NCBI GenBank assembly: GCA_028829895.1
Contig: CM054178.1
Coordinates: 23,231,701 to 23,295,700 of the forward strand
Reading direction: 5' to 3'
From: Sinotaia quadrata
Taxonomy: Eukaryota > Mollusca > Gastropoda > Architaenioglossa > Viviparidae
DNA length: 64,000 nucleotides
Shown in pieces: positions 38,709 to 51,445 of the stretch. The first letter of the stretch is position 1; every line of letters starts with the position of its first letter. The notes under the pieces are model-generated. The model saw nothing but the letters and a program-made list of their open reading frames with translations. It made no database searches and had not been told where the DNA came from. The position numbers and the translations under genes are program-made.

Positions 38709-39179
38709 ACGTGCGCGCTCTCTATTCTTCTTAACAGCTTGCATAACACATTTCGAAAATGGTCTAAATGCGAAATACATGTATTCAGAAGCATCAGCAC
38801 CGAAAATTAATCTAACGTTGATAAACAGGAGAGACGAAACTTAACGCATTAAAGTAATGGCACCAGTAATTCTTTCATGACATACTATGTAAAGTACATA
38901 AGTCTGTATTATGCAATAAAACAGTTTTCAAGTCATGACTGGGATAGAAAACAAAAACAAAGCAGTGTTTAGTCCAAGTTGGATACTGATTTGTGAGTAC
39001 AAGTAAAAGGTGTCACTTGTACAATAGTAAAATTATAACAAATACATTAATAATAAATGAAATTCACGATGTGCAAACTCTCTCGAATAAAAAAAATAGT
39101 AATCCATAGATAATCCATATGAAACAGAATAAAAATGTAAATTCTTATACTGTCTTAGTATAGCATGTCATATGAACAG

Positions 39180-39910
39180 AAATATCCATAGTCTAAGATG
39201 GACTGAAATAAAAAAACAAACATATATTCTCACATTAGAGGATGCCCACGAAAAACAATAAAGCTAGAAATTGGTCTAGAAATTCAAACAAAAAGTCTCA
39301 TACCTCAAGATGGCATGGAAATACAAAAGGAAATCCTCACAGTATCAGATGGCTTTGAGATAACAATAGAAATTCTCACACTACAAGATGGCCTGGATAT
39401 ACAAACAGAAATCCTTAATTTTCATACTACAAGATGACCTGGATATACAAACAAAAATCCTTAATTTTCATACGACAAGATGACCTGGATATACAAACAA
39501 AAATCCTTAATTTTCATACTACAAGATGGCCTGGATATACAAACAGAAATCTTTAATTTTCATACTACAAGATGGCCTGGATATACAAACAGAAATCCTT
39601 AATTTTCATACCTCAAGATGACCTGGATATACAAACTAAAATCCTTAATTTTCATACTACAAGATGACCTGGATATACAAACAAAAATCCTTAATTTTCA
39701 TACTACAAGATGGCCTGGAAAGGCAAACAGAAATCCTCGCGCTACAAGATGACCTGGAAATGCAACCAGAAATCCTCGCACTACAAGATGGCCACAAATG
39801 CAAACAGAAATCCATGTACTACAAGATGCAAACATAAATCTTCACACTACAAGCTGAACTAGAAATACAAAGAGAAATCCTCACTACACGATGGCTTAGA
39901 AATACAAACA
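39180..39910. repeat. 46-bp minisatellite, about 12 units
   Basis: CTACAAGATGGCCTGG then ATATACAAACA(G/A)AAATCCTTAA and TTTTCAT recurs at about 39428, 39473, 39519, 39565 and onward. Edge units lose the AATTTTCAT part and become shorter. Confidence 0.92.
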
Positions 39911-40397
39911 GAATCCTCGCACTACAAAATGGACGCAAAATAAAAGTGCATTGGAAGACAATAGAGACCATGTACAAACTGTTAAATATCTAAAGTGAAC
40001 CTGCAGTTTGGGCAAAACGTTTATACTAGAGGAAATGTGGGACAGTCCACTCGATAAAAGCTGACTTGGGTTTATTTTGGCTGTGACCATAACAACGCCA
40101 CTAAAGAGTGAATGAAACAAGTTCATGAAGCCCAACACTGGGAAATTTTGAATGGTTTACTCCATTCACGATAATTCGTACAATTATATTTATATATGAA
40201 GCAAGAAATAAAACAAGAAACATATTCCGTTTCGTACAATGAAATGTACATATTTTGCTGCGTGTACGGCTGCTCATCACACTGGCACATATACACATCC
40301 TACCACTACTGCTTCTATAATAATAACGAAGATGAGCACAATTCTGGAAGCAACTCCACGTAAAACCATCTTCAATGTTGTTCGAAGCAGCACACAC

Positions 40398-40478
40398 TCA
40401 GAAAGAAAGAAAGGCTGAAAGGCTGAAAGGCTGAAAGGAAGAAAGGCTGAAAGAAAGAAAGAAAGGCTGAAAGGCTGA

Positions 40479-40537
<59 letters not shown>

Positions 40538-40539
40538 GC

Positions 40540-40617
<78 letters not shown>

Positions 40618-40618
40618 T
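40398..40618. repeat. (GAAA)n tract with interspersed GGCT
   Basis: GAAAGGCT units pass into long pure AAAG runs broken once by GGCTGG. The minus strand reads FFLS repeats, which are not a gene. Confidence 0.97.
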
Positions 40619-41520
40619 CCAATGTCAAGTATATGTAAACGTATTATGTAAAACTGGTCTAGGTTTTCTGACATGCACTTACTGTGTACTTATGTCATAC
40701 GGGCGGCGGATATAATGTGCAACTGGCGGTAACTCTTGTTTCTTTAGTGAGTGGAGCTTTTGGCAACTGTACAATACAAACAAAGCCTTTGCGATCACTA
40801 AAGTACATTATCCACACAGTCTGCGTAATACCACATCTACAAACTCAAATGAAAATTGTTCCTCCGTCGCCTTTACCACACCCTGCTCCTCTTTTATTCA
40901 AATATATAAAATGCGGACCTATACAATCATTTGACGCTTCGAAAAACGAAATGAATATTAGATAAATAATAATACTGTAGATATTTATTAGCGCCTCATA
41001 TTTTCTGATCTAAAAGTGCTTTACTGGACAATCCCGAGAAGAGTCGATTAAACAATCCCATCGAGCAAAGCAGGTCGTGACCCCTTGCAGTAGAGTCCAG
41101 AGCAGCCATCCATCAAAAAGGTCAGGTTGGTTTTAAAATGGCAGAAAAAAGTAATACGTACGATAGGAAAAAAACGATGAAGAATGTAAATTAATTAATT
41201 TCTTCTGTATTTATATTGAAGACGGCGTTCATCTGGTTAAAAGTTTTAGTAAAATACCCTAGCACGCACGTAATTTTAGGAATGAGACCGGCGGAACCAA
41301 AAACATACCACCCAAAATCCCACCCACCCACCTACACACACACAGAGAGAAAAAGTTTTTAATTAGTCGCGACAATCAATTACAAATTGACGACGGTTGT
41401 CAAAGTAGTGCTTAGTTTCGGTCTTTTTCGCAAATTATATAAGTTCCATTAGCTTTCCTAATGAGAGGACAAAAAACCCTCCTTTCTACCATCAACAGCC
41501 TAACAGGATAAACGGAAAGA
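40619..41520. other. Unannotated stretch
   Basis: A 93-codon plus frame (40684-40965) has no motif I know. No repeats. Confidence 0.5.
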
Positions 41521-42061
41521 ATGAGTAGTCGAGCAACAGATAGTGCAGCCAACGCCACTCCTAAACTCTTGGAGGAAACAACCTTACCTCCCAAACCTCT
41601 GCCCTATTTAGGACCGGGTAAGCAAGAGATAATTAAACAACACTACCGGGCTAAGAAGGTTAGATTCTACCCCAAACAAGGCAACCTCTACGAGATATGG
41701 CTATCACAACGGTGCCTTAGCTTCAGAACCAATACCGATGATCTTGAGTGATCATACAACTGCCTACTTCAAATACACCAGAAACGACAATGCCATATGT
41801 TCAGCAGTGACAATAAGCGAGATTCTGAAGGAACAATTTACCCAGAATATCAAAAAGACAACAATAGATGTCGAGACCCAAACATCACCTACCAGCACGT
41901 TTGAGAAAGAATGCAATGCTCATATCGTATGGAAAATAGCATATACAACAAAAGAGAACTCTTCACAGACTTTGAAACAAAAACACAACAATTTCACAAT
42001 AACACAAGAAAAGAAAAGCCAGACCCCAACTACTCCAATAGAAGGCATACAAGTATCATAA
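41521..42061 (+). pseudogene. Two overlapping short frames, possibly one broken coding region
   Basis: A 76-codon frame starts at ATG 41521 and stops at about 41751. A second frame, one base over, is open from about 41610 and runs with ATG 41738 to a stop at 42061 (107 codons). Together they could be one reading frame split by a single frameshift near 41740. The first contains LPPKPLPYLGPG and AKKVRFYPKQGNLYEIW; the second is rich in Thr, Gln and Ser (VETQTSPTST, TPTTPIEG). Base composition is more even than in the flanks. I do not recognise either part. A stop lies 12 bases upstream of the first ATG in the same frame. A degraded retroelement gag-like region or an old single-exon gene are possibilities. 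Confidence 0.3.
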
Positions 42062-42156
42062 TTCACAATTGTAGAAGTAATTGTCTACTCACATAATACA
42101 TCTCTATATGAAACACAAGTTTAATATATCAAAAGCCAAATGCACGAAATATTTAT

Positions 42157-42161
42157 CAATT

Positions 42162-42194
<33 letters not shown>
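42157..42194. repeat. (AATC)n microsatellite
   Basis: About nine repeats, directly left of family A fragment A4. Confidence 0.95.
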
Positions 42195-42195
<1 letters not shown>

Positions 42196-42199
42196 CTCA

Positions 42200-42545
42200 C
42201 TATTAAGCCAACAGCCGCCTTTCATGATTGGACTTCTTCCACACCAAATTGAAAATGATTTGAAAATACAATTCTTTTCAACAAATAAACTTTATCTCAA
42301 CCCATTGGCTGGTCTCGTTCTTGTAAATCTTAACCATTGGATAATAAAACTACTCATCTGCTTGGAACTGTTTTAGATTACATCAACAAGTTCTAGCACA
42401 TTCTTTACCCGAGTTGTTTACTCCAACTCTGACATATACAAAAAAAAAATCATCATAATCAGTGCCCAAGGTCGGGTCATGTTGACATCTAACAATTTAT
42501 ATAACAATTAAGTTTACAAGTAGGGTTAGTCAAATTTACTCCGAC
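42200..42545 (+). mobile_element. Family A right-end fragment (A4)
   Basis: Only the right third of the repeat is present. CATCTGCTTGGAACTG, TTTACCCGAGTTGTTTACTC and a TCAAATTTACTC end match A2 positions of about 4970-5305. It begins directly next to an AATC microsatellite. Confidence 0.7.
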
Positions 42546-44959
42546 ACACACTATATTAAAAACTTGAAAACAATGAAGATGTAAATATAAGTACCTATCA
42601 ACATTTATTTTTGCTTTCCCATTTTAAAAAGAAAAACTGATCCCCAAACTTTATGAGTTTAAGAAATTAATCAGTAAACTTTCGAATATATCGTTAATTG
42701 TAGATTTCATTAAGATCTTAGTATGAAATAAATAATAATTTTAAAAGAAAATACTGAATTTTTCTATTACTTTTGCTTATGTAAGTAATGAAATAATTTT
42801 TTTTTTACAAAGTCAATATTTATTGAATTAATAACTAGTAATGTTTTAATTTGAAGAAGTACTAATGTGCAATGTGAGTTTAGCTTAAATAGCTGTATTC
42901 AATTTGAATGTACAAATAGGATCCTTTTGAAATTGTTTTGATAAATAAAAATACAAATAGAATGTATGTAATAAGGACTGACGGACTGTCGGTACTGTAA
43001 TACATGTATGACTATGTGAAAGAATACGATCAAGATGTTTAGTTCTTTTTGTGGTGTACGCATAACAAGAAATGGATTTGATTATTACTACATGCACTAC
43101 AATGTTTAATTTTAAAAATTCAAAACAAAAATGCGCGTGTAAAAAAGAGAAAGGACATTTTTGGTTTTAATTGATCATGTTCAATAATAATTTGATTAAC
43201 GCCAGCAAATACACATCTATTATGCATTTTGATCAGTTGCCACAAAATATTTTAGTTTTAATGATCTCCAGAATTGACTGCAGGCACCCACTAACTTGCA
43301 AGACTGTGTTTTGGTCTTCATTAAGTAGTTCCACAATAATCCGATCAAGAAGTAATTATCGGCCGCCGGATACCACACCACTAAAATGATAATAGTTTGA
43401 TTTTACTACAGCACAATTAACCGTCCCATTGGATGATCCGCCAACAACTCGCAACAAACGAATAGCCGCAACTTTCAACAATCTCCCACCCTCCCCTCCC
43501 ACCTCGGCGCAATATACACACAGATGGCTCAGTGAAGGTGCTAAGACTTGCCAACTGCAGTGAGGCCAAAGCTATTCTGAGCGCTGTGAGAGGACTAGAT
43601 CAATCTCCGTCTGCGTTCAGATGGCAACTGGATGTAAGCGGGAGGTGGGGAAGACTTAAGATAGTCTTAACCAATTTGAACAACTGTGGAAAAAAAATCA
43701 AATGAAAAGAACAAGAAAATATTTTTAAAATTTATTTCTTTTAAAGAAGCAGATACATTTGTACCCTAACTCAAGCAGTTTTTCAACTTGTTTCTCCCCC
43801 CACCCCCAAATATTTCTTACTTTCTTATAAAACATTCTGCCGATGTCTCATATTACCCTTGTTTGTCGAGCCATTGTCTCTAGCTCATAACGAAAAAAAT
43901 CTCTTTAACTTCCGGCATATTCCGGCTTATTCAGTCGGCCCACTCTATTCCTTTCCTTTTTTGTGCTGATGTAAACTTCTATCCTGAGTGAAATGGAATC
44001 AACTTAGGAGGATCAATGCAACACAGAGAGTCCCGAGAAAATATTTTGTGCCGATCGCAGAACGAGATCGAACAAAGGTGGTCGCAGGGGTTGGGGTGGG
44101 AGAAGTCCCCAGCATTAAAACAATACGGTTAGTGTGGTCACTTCCTATTGTGTGAGATTGACTGTAATCTCCAAGGTGATGAAGGCGACTCCTACTGACG
44201 TAGCTTGGGAAATATGAAATAGTAAATCAATTTGGTGTTTGGGAAATATGAAATAGTAAATCAATTTGGTGTTTGGCTTACTCTCGGTAGATGTGCCTCG
44301 CGGTGTTATTCACCCAAGCTCTTCTACTGTCGTCACTACTATCTTGACGACCAATCTCTGACGGAGTGTTTCCTCTAATAATCTAATCTTCTTCCAGACG
44401 CCAACAGCTGTGGATTAGAATTTCTAGTGCTTCAATTGTTACAAGTATGCTGAGTCTTTCTGATGTGAATTTACATTAAAAAACAAATATTATTAAGGAT
44501 GATCCGTTCTTTTACTGAACATCAAAAGATATATTTGTCATTTATCAGTGGCAGGAATTGCTGTTTTGTTTCTGTGCAGCAAAATAAACAAGAGAAAATG
44601 TTTACAAAAAGAATACCTAAAAAATACTAAACCTATAACCTAATTAATAATGTATGTCTAATTTCACTACTTCTCAGGGCCTGATTTAAAGTGAGTAGGA
44701 CTGCGATACAATTCTATATTTTAATCCATTTTAGGATTATAACTAACCTTTATAAAACTCAAAGGCCAGGATGTTCTGATAATTCCCATTAGAGATATAT
44801 TAGAGTTTAAAAAAACACAAACCCATACAGTATTTTAAAAAGTACATAGATATAGCTATCTGAATACTCCTATTTGACAAAATTCGCACTGAACTCACGG
44901 GAGCAGCAGCAACGAAAATTAAACGCATCCGCCCCGCTCCGCCCACCCACCTTCAAAAG
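42546..44959. other. Unannotated stretch with a 37-bp duplication at 44205-44278
   Basis: TTGGGAAATATGAAATAG…ATTTGGTGT occurs twice. The plus-strand stretch 43480-43710 is open and GC-richer but its peptide is unassigned. Confidence 0.55.
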
Positions 44960-45240
44960 CACTGTTCACTTCATGAACAGGGTACGTAGATAACAGAGAT
45001 AAGTAATTTTAATACTTCTGACACATTTGTTACTTGAGTCATTGGGCGGGGGTTAACCTTCTCCAAAATACAGTTCATTCCAGGGTACAGAGATAGGTCA
45101 TCTTAATACTGTTATTTTACAAATTCGCCTAGACACATTCTTTTTGGGGTGGGTGGAGGGTGGAGAATCCCCACAATACAGTTCAATTCAAGGTAAAGAG
45201 ATAAGTCATCCAATACTTTAAGTTTACAAATTATCATTGA
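44960..45240. repeat. About 108-bp tandem repeat, 3 diverged units
   Basis: CAGTTCATTCCAGGGTACAG with AGATAGGTCATCTTAATACT and a C/G-rich end recurs at about 44963, 45071 and 45179. Confidence 0.75.
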
Positions 45241-46191
45241 ACACAGTGGAGTACAAAACAAATATATGAAACAAAAACAAGATTTTACAATGAAAGGGAC
45301 TAAGATAATATAATTCAAATCATGAGTGTGCCATGATGTAGCAATGCAAAGTCGGCTTTGTTTGTGTTCAAAACTTCTATTACGTTTCCTCTAGTATAAC
45401 AACTATTACAATATGAAAGTACAATTTCACAGATGTCTTTTAGCTTCATCATCAGTTTTAAACATTCTTGTAATTACAGTCAACTGTTAAAGGCAACTGT
45501 AAGTTTCCAACTGATTTAATATTAGGCAGCGCAGTATTTATCATTTCGCATGCACTGTGAAATACACACGTACATATAAGCATGCTCAAACAAACACACA
45601 CAACCCGTTCATACATTTGAGTATATAGTATTTATTTCTGGTGCTGTTACACAATGGAATGGATGAGTGTAAAAAAGGACCTAAACACCCGTAAGGACCG
45701 CTATTTATTTATTTATGTCAGATGCGAGTAAAATCACATCAAAAGTGACAACCACTTGTGCTAGCGTGCGTGAGGAGTCACTGTGGCATACCATATCCCC
45801 TCCACAGTTGAATTCACTACAACAATTGACAGGATGGATGACTGTTACTGTACTTTTTAAAGAAAGCAGAAATTGAAGACTTCAATGAGTGTAGAGGAGA
45901 TGGATTTCAAGTCAGAGGTCATGCTTGAGTAGTTTGATAAAGTTCAAGGCAATATATCACATCATTTAAACCGAGGTAGCACTATCAATACTGAAAACAT
46001 TTCGCTCTGGAAATACACATATTCATTTCGTTAATTTAAAATAAACTAAAAAGTACGGCAAACAATATTTTTTAAAACACACACATACAACCCCACCCAC
46101 CCACCCCCCGAAAACAAGTATGATCGTCTAAATTACAAATAAGGCTTTTTTTCAGGATAACGGATCTTAAGATTAATAATGTTCAGTACCA

Positions 46192-46226
<35 letters not shown>

Positions 46227-47255
46227 CGTGTATGTCCGGATAATAGAATAATAAATATAAAATATTTCTCAAATCCAGATTTACTGAAATTGGCCTCTGC
46301 CTTTTGGTTTTTTTCTTCTGTCCGTCATGAACTCTAGCAAGAAAGAAGAGCAGCAAGAAACCACAAAACTGGAACAAAGAAATATTCCGACCAAACAGTA
46401 GGGTGTTCTTTTCAATCAACAATTCTGGCTAGAAGGGGAATTGCAGTAACAAATTATGGTCCTGAAAAAAGAAATATTTCACACAAACAAGTAATGTGGC
46501 CACATAGTATCCAAAGTACCAGGACAACAGGACAGTTGATTTTTTAAAAAAATGTAATTGATTGTTTGTTTGTGTGTATGTGCGAGTGGCTTGTTTGTTT
46601 TGGTTTATGATCACGCATTCTGATCTACAGAAATCGAGTACTTATAAGCGAAGATACGATACATAATAAATGTAGATCTACCACACGAGTCACTATAAAA
46701 ATAAACCAGAATTATAACATAAATAAACCAGCTACACCTCAAACTGCGACATTTTATGTTGACAGTTTTCGTTCCCCCCCCCCGCCCGTCTTTCTCCTCC
46801 CCTCCCCTTTCGTCTTCTTGAATCGCTCTCTGCATGGTCAAGCGTGTTACGTACTGATTGTTCTTACAATGTATTTACTCGAGAACTTGCCCATTGTTCA
46901 AAAGACGATTACCAACTGATGACGTCCCTTGACATGCCAAGGCCATCGAAAGTTTAGCATCCATCGTCGAGGTGGCCCCCTGGTTTGCACTTTACAAAAT
47001 CGTACACTGCAGCACTACAAGTTGGGCACTTTACAAAATCGTACACTTGCAGCATTACAAGTTGAGCACTTATCAAACATGATACGGAGAATCATTCTTC
47101 GAATAGGTCATTTCCTCAGATACTTAGTGTAGGCGAGAAAAGACCCAAGAGAATTAATTAATGCCTTATATTTACAATCATGTTCCGGTGACGATGATTT
47201 TTCAGACTATAATGGTGTGCATGTATTTGGGCATGCGTGCGGGTATTTGTATTAT
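45241..47255. other. Unannotated stretch with a (TC)n tract and a 44-bp duplication
   Basis: (TC)n lies at 46194-46222. GCACTTTACAAAATCGTACAC occurs at about 46987 and 47027. No gene recognised. Confidence 0.55.
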
Positions 47256-47275
47256 GTATATATATATATGCGCGC

Positions 47276-47370
<95 letters not shown>
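47256..47370. repeat. Compound (TA)n(CG)n(TG)n(AG)n microsatellite
   Basis: Four different perfect dinucleotide runs abut without a break: TA to about 47269, CG to about 47290, TG to 47350, AG to 47370. Confidence 0.98.
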
Positions 47371-48009
47371 TACAGAGTGAGAAGCAAACTATAAGAAATG
47401 CAATGCAGGATGTCCAAAAACTTAACGTCGTTGTCGCAATAACCTACACAAGGCGGCTCGCACTCGAAAGCCTGTCGGATGATTTACTTGGCAACCATTC
47501 TAGAAGAATGCCTATCATAAACGCAATTTAAGAAAACTAAATGAGACTGTGTTTACAAAAACTTGGGCTAATGTTGCCCATAATAAAAAATAAAATTCTT
47601 ATTTGAAAGGTTTTGCAGGTGTCTTGAAATAATTCTTACACTTCTTCGTCATTATCATTATTGTTGTTTTTATTGTGTATGTTATACAAGCAGTCTATAT
47701 TAAAATATGTCTAAAATGATTGTGCACCGTTAGAGGATGTTATCACATATGAATATGAAATCTACATCAACGCACACAGGCAAACTATGCCAATATTGGC
47801 TACTCTGAACACGTTGCTATTCTATGTCAACACATACAGTCTGTCACTGTGTGCATGCCAACATTATATACAGAGAGATAATCTCAATATAGGCAGGTAT
47901 CTACATTAATAATAGATAGCCAGGACTGATAACCTCTGTTAATATGAATGATTTATCACTCTCACACACACACATACACAGAGAAGATCTATGCCGGCGT
48001 CTGGCAGAT

Positions 48010-50391
48010 TAAATTTGCCCTATTTCTAGATTAATTGTTACATAAATTATTGAATTGTCAAAGAGACCCGGCCTTGGGCACTCCTTATGATGGTATTTTG
48101 TAAGTGACAAAGTTGGAGTAAACAACTCGAGTTGAGAATATGCTAGAAAATTGCTGATGCAATCCAAACCAGTTCCAACTGGATGATTAGTTTCATAACT
48201 AATAGTCTCACACTTGTTCATATCAATTTCATCCAATGGGGATGGACCGGAAGTTTCTTGTTGAAGAAGTGCTCTATTCTAATCACTTTGAATATGAACA
48301 TTAACTCGAGTCTGGTCATTAAAGGCAATCATTTGCTTATGGTAAGTTAACTGACTGATAAAGGAAGAATGGACTTAGAATATTTTGTACATGTTTGCTA
48401 TTGATCTATTATCTGAATTAGATAATACTTATGTATTTGAACCATTATTTCTCAGTTAATTAATTTGACTACATTGTACATATACTCGTGAATTTTGATC
48501 GATGCTATATTTCTTATGCTGCTTTTGTATTGGGCTAACAAAGTTTTTGTTGCTGGATTTGTAAGTTGAGAATGTCTGTAAAAGAGAAAGGAGTTAAATG
48601 ATGAAATCTGCCTGAAATTTAGTGCTGCCTTAATTTGACTTTTGCCCAGAGAGGCAGGCAGGTTTTTGTCTTCACGTCGAGCTATGCTGACTACTGTACA
48701 CTGCTCGGTCATGTTGGCGTGTAGATCCAGAGTTGTCATCAACTTATCAGTAAACATAATGCTGACTACTGTACTCTGCTCGGTCATGTTGGCGTGTAGA
48801 TCCAGAGTTGTCATCAACTTATCAGTAAACATAATGCTGACTACTGTACTCTGCTCGGTCATGTTGGCGTGTAGATCCAGAGTTGTCATCAACTTATCAG
48901 TAAACATAATGCTGACTACTGTACTCTGCTCGGTCATGTTGGCGTGTAGATCCAGAGTTGTCATCAACTTATCAGTAAACATAATGCTGACTACTGTACT
49001 CTGCTCGGTCATGTTGGCGTGTAGATCCAGAGTTGTCATCAACTTATCAGTAAACATAATGCTGACTACTGTACACTGCTCGGTCATGTTGACGTGTAGA
49101 TCCAGAGTTGTCATCAACTTATCAGTAAACATAATGCTGACTACTGTACTCTGCTCGGTCATGTTGACGTGTAGATCCAGAGTTGTCATCAACTTATCAG
49201 TAAACATAATGCTGACTACTGTACTCTGCTCGGTCATGTTGACGTGTAGATCCAGAGTTGTCATCAACTTATCAGTAAACATAATGCTGACTACTGTACT
49301 CTGCTCGGTCATGTTGACGTGTAGATCCAGAGTTGTCATCAACTTATCAGTAAACATAATGCTGACTACTGTACACTGCTCGGTCATGTTGGCGTGTAGA
49401 TCCAGAGTTGTCATCAACTTATCAGTAAACATAATGCTGACTACTGTACTCTGCTCGGTCATGTTGGCGTGTAGATCCAGAGTTGTCATCAACTTATCAG
49501 TAAACATAATGCTGTAACTTGATTCCTGTGAATTTCATTTGAGAGCCGATACAACAGAATTTGTGGCTTTAGTCTGGTCTGAAGAATTCATGAAGCTCAT
49601 TCCTTGTGGGTCAGTGAACACACGTGAAAAATCGAGAACATTCCTCCTGATGTGCTTGATAGCACATATGAAGTTTGGGATGATTTTCCCAAATGTGCTT
49701 CAGAGTGCATTGAAGATTCTGGTGCAGTTTTGTGTAACGTGTCTGGAAGGGGTACATGGACCCTTGCCTAAATATGAAAGGCAGTGACTTTTTGCAAAGT
49801 GCATGAATGTGAAATGTGTGGTAACAGCTGCCATCTTTGAACAGGTTATGTGTATAGACTTTAATTATTTCTCTGAAACTCTGCTCTCATTTCTGTGATG
49901 ATATCTATGAACTTGATTATGTATTTATGTTAAGTGACTGCTTATGTCCATACTAGGATAAACGTAACAACTGACACTCGTTAATTGAACACTGTTGTGA
50001 AGTGATGTAAATGTCAATGCACTTTGATTACATTGATGTGTTATATATTTGACTGTTGATTTAATAAATTTATTGACCTTTTACATATCGATAACCATAT
50101 GTTAGATAGTGGGTGGATGGGGGCTCGCTAAATATAGATTAAAGACGGAGTTGTCTTCTCCTTTAGTGAGAGTTTTCCACCTATTGTGTGACGGTAAATG
50201 TTTGTCTTTAATGTTGTGGAAGAGTGAAAACGTTTACAACGCCCACGTATCGTTCAAGTGAGAGGGACGAGTGGTGTCTTCTGGAGAACTAATAATAACA
50301 TAAATTAAGATTCTCATCACTTGTAATTAGTTTTGGATGATTAATAAATAATAATAATCATAACCATTAACTAGGTTGCGTTAGCGTCACA
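48010..50391 (-). mobile_element. Family A full copy (A5) with internal tandem expansion
   Basis: This is the most complete inverted copy. Read on the minus strand it starts with the ATT-rich left end at about 50391, has the GGTGGAAAAC and CCCACCCAC blocks at about 50110-50190, and ends with TGGTTTGGATTGCATCAG (about 48165) and the CAAATTTAAT block (about 48010). It is about 0.85 kb longer than A3 because a 75-bp internal segment is repeated 11 times at 48684-49513. Confidence 0.8.
48684..49513. repeat. 75-bp minisatellite, 11 units, inside family A copy A5
   Basis: TAAACATAATGCTG ends units at 48751, 48826, 48901 and so on every 75 bases to 49501. Units are nearly identical and differ mainly at two sites: GTACAC or GTACTC, and TTGGCGTG or TTGACGTG. 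Because 75 is a multiple of three and the unit lacks stops in some frames, long frames (291 codons plus, 351 codons minus) run through it. They are not genes: the same segment occurs once, without an open frame, in copies A2 and A3. Confidence 0.95.
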
Positions 50392-50547
50392 CGCCATAAT
50401 CATGTGGGTAATGTATGTCATAAATACGCGTAGTCTAGGTTAACATATAAAACATATTTAACACTATAAACACATCATAGCGCAAAACTATGTAAACCTG
50501 GAATTGTTGATCCAGGAAGATTAATGCATTCTATAAGTATGTTAGAA

Positions 50548-51445
50548 CAGTATTTCCCAAAGTTTGGTATATGAATGGATTTAAACGGGTACACGAAAAA
50601 AAATTATTAAAAGTACTAATGAAATATTGTTCGTTCCCCAAGAATTTAGGCGAAAATGGAGTCCACGACATAATCGAAGTATTTCAAAGTAGCAAGCTAA
50701 TGCTTGTAGAGGCAAACCTGTGCTAGAAGAAAGCATATATTAAAGACTGGAATTTTTCTCTTGCCAAGCAGTAACTGAATCCGTACAAAAGGCAAATCAC
50801 AAATGACAACGCTTACTGATATACAAGTCTAGATTTATGCCAGTTTTCTCCTTTTTATATAAAAGATTTCAGGAGTTGCCAACATTTTATTTAACAGCTG
50901 CTACATTTCACGTTTTCCTGGAACTCACAATCCAACATATTTCCCCTCACATACACACACACATCTACCCGAAACTGTAATTTCGATGTTGAGGCATTTC
51001 GCATGGCTGACATTACTGTCTCTATTATGGAGGCTGCTTTAAGTCTACTGCAACTAGTGAAAGCGTGGTTGCAAACCCAGGTTGATGTACTAAAACAGAG
51101 ATCAGTGGGTTGCAATCATCAGAAGTCTACAAGAGGCAGCTATCCATAGAAAAAAAAGTCCACAGTGATGTTTTGAACAGCAGCGGAGGAAAAAAAATAG
51201 TGAAATGTTAATGGACGATAAGCGAGTTAATGAAAGATAAGCGAGTCAACTGGTGGATCATAGTGACTTTATCGGAGGTCCGCACGAATATTGTCTCGTG
51301 TCACATAGTGTGAATAAATTTCAAATCAAAACGTGTCGGTTCTTTTTAACTAAGTGTCAAAAAGCAATGAGCATGGCAAGGTGATTCACGAAAATAAAAA
51401 AAAAGGCCTGGTGGTCCTTGGACTGAAACGCGTTGAGAACCACTG
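50548..51445. mobile_element. Non-autonomous hAT-like DNA transposon, about 0.9 kb
   Basis: The left end reads CAGTATTTCCCAAAGTTTGG and the right end, on the other strand, CAGTGGTTCTCAACGCGTTT, followed by a GTCCAAGGACCACC motif. CAGTGGTTCTCAA…GACCACC is the typical terminus of hAT/Charlie-type elements. The 8-bp flanks (TGTTAGAA left, TTCTAAGG right) each have the nnnTAnnn form expected of some hAT target duplications but are diverged from each other. No transposase frame is recognisable inside, so this is an old non-autonomous or internally decayed copy. Confidence 0.6.

Noticed and set aside
35856..39910. CRISPR-like arrays (46-bp units at 35.9 and 39.4 kb)
   Set aside because: Units are tandem and contiguous, with no unique spacers and no cas genes, in a eukaryotic genome.
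40372..40674. Phe/Leu/Ser-rich membrane protein frame
   Set aside because: It is a translation of a GAAA tetranucleotide tract.
43480..43710. IHTDGSV in a plus frame as a LINE RNase H domain
   Set aside because: Only the TDGS tetrad fits; the following residues do not match RNase H and no reverse transcriptase lies nearby.
48452..49507. 351-codon minus-strand frame (and 291-codon plus frame) as a repeat protein gene
   Set aside because: It is produced by a 75-bp unit whose length is a multiple of three. The same segment is single-copy and not open in other copies of the same interspersed repeat, and both strands are open at once.
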